From Microcystis aeruginosa W13-11 (GTDB lineage Bacteria; Cyanobacteriota; Cyanobacteriia; Cyanobacteriales; Microcystaceae): a stretch of 13,349 nucleotides of DNA. The stretch is taken from NCBI GenBank assembly GCA_009995705.1, contig JAADBR010000120.1:1-13349 (forward strand). The letters are read 5' to 3'. The notes under the pieces are model-generated. The model saw only the letters and a list, made by a program, of their open reading frames with translations, did not search any database and was not told where the DNA came from. Positions 12,965 to 13,349 of the stretch are shown piece after piece. The translations under genes and the position numbers were made by a program. Numbering within the stretch: the first letter of the stretch is position 1; each line of letters opens with the position of its first letter.

Positions 12965-13349
12965 CATCGAAAATTTTGGGTCTGAAACCCCGTCGTTCTA
13001 CGACGGCTTTACTGTTAAATACTAGCGCATTTACACGATATATGCTAGAATGTAAGACATGGAGAAAGCCTATTGGTTCCGATTTTACCCCACACCCGAA
13101 CAAGAGTCGCTATTGCGGCGCACCTTGGGCTGTGTAAGATTAGTTTACAATAAAGCTCTCCACGAACGAACACAAGCATGGTACGAAAGACAAGAAAGAG
13201 TAGGATATGCTGAAACCTCTTCAATGCTAACCGATTGGAAAAAGCAAGAAGAATTAGACTTTCTCAATGAAGTAAGCTGTGTACCTTTACAACAAGGGTT
13301 AAGACATTTACAAACAGCTTTTACTAACTTCTTTGCTGGTCGTACTAAG
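12964..13349 (+). mobile_element. Left end and 5' part of an IS200/IS605-type tnpB element
   Basis: This is the inverted counterpart of 1-212. It starts at TCAT (12964-12967), has a 17-nt hairpin at 12990-13006, then about 50 nt of AT-rich leader and the tnpB start. The element is cut by the window edge. It inserted into the 3' end of another tnpB (12842-12964). Confidence 0.85.
13059..13349 (+). CDS. tnpB: TnpB RNA-guided nuclease, N-terminal 97 residues (partial)
   Basis: ATG 13059 opens a frame that runs off the window. The first residues include the HTH_OrfB segment: YPTPEQESLLRR (10-21), LGCVRLVYNKALHER, and NEVSCVPLQQGLRHLQTAFTNFF (about 70-92), the usual N-terminal layout of IS200/IS605 TnpB. 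TnpB proteins use an RNA made from the element's right end to cut target DNA next to a motif equal to the insertion target, favouring element retention. The RuvC-like catalytic residues lie beyond the window and cannot be checked. The ATG is preceded by an in-frame TAA two codons upstream, so this is the only start. Unlike the copy at 1-117 it has a proper start codon. Confidence 0.88.
   Translation, partial: MEKAYWFRFYPTPEQESLLRRTLGCVRLVYNKALHERTQAWYERQERVGYAETSSMLTDWKKQEELDFLNEVSCVPLQQGLRHLQTAFTNFFAGRTK

Noticed and set aside
1..13349. Composite transposon made by the two tnpB elements
   Set aside because: The two left ends face each other; single-strand HUH transposition needs a left and a right end on the same strand.

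Overview
The window looks like a chromosomal segment of a bloom-forming cyanobacterium, most probably Microcystis. The reasons are AT-rich coding sequence, seven GCGATCGC (HIP1) palindromes (starting at 4004, 4210, 6125, 8128, 9253, 9287 and 10817), dense small repeats, TnpB-type IS200/IS605 elements, MITEs and a crowd of toxin-antitoxin (TA) genes. The species is inference; the cyanobacterial assignment is strong.

Region 1 (1-4051, plus strand) is core: an MlaF-type ABC ATPase and an MlaD/MCE protein (lipid trafficking), then wecB (UDP-GlcNAc 2-epimerase) and ruvC (Holliday junction nuclease). The first gene starts directly at the end of an insertion element lying at 1-212.

Region 2 (4052-12709) is accessory. 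A family of small secreted cysteine-containing proteins of unknown function (copies at 4824-5358 broken, 7485-8012, 10166-10690, and the C-terminal half of 11744-12709) is interleaved with TA modules: DUF433/DUF5615 (5618-6381), MntA/HepT (6619-7261), a TumE/DUF6516-like pair (8162-8847), a PIN pair (9323-9978) and a VapBC-like pair (10886-11571). The paralogues share a conserved upstream leader; two further leader copies (8972-9262 and 11611-11714) have lost their gene. An unrecognised overlapping gene pair (4322-4787) opens the region. Two MITE families are visible: one with perfect 16-bp inverted ends at 5450-5547 with a decayed sister at 6404-6490, and one with ISL3-like ends and a 7-bp target duplication at 9056-9187.

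The last secreted-family copy is a chimera: its N-terminal half is the remains of a VanY/M15 D-Ala-D-Ala carboxypeptidase that has lost its catalytic motifs.

Region 3 (12842-13349) is a nested insertion. The last 40 codons of a minus-strand tnpB are cut off at 12964 by the left end of a plus-strand tnpB element that runs out of the window. That left end is an inverted copy of the one at 1-212, so the whole 12.75-kb interval is bracketed by two near-identical, outward-reading elements. No tRNA, rRNA, CRISPR array or phage structural gene was seen.
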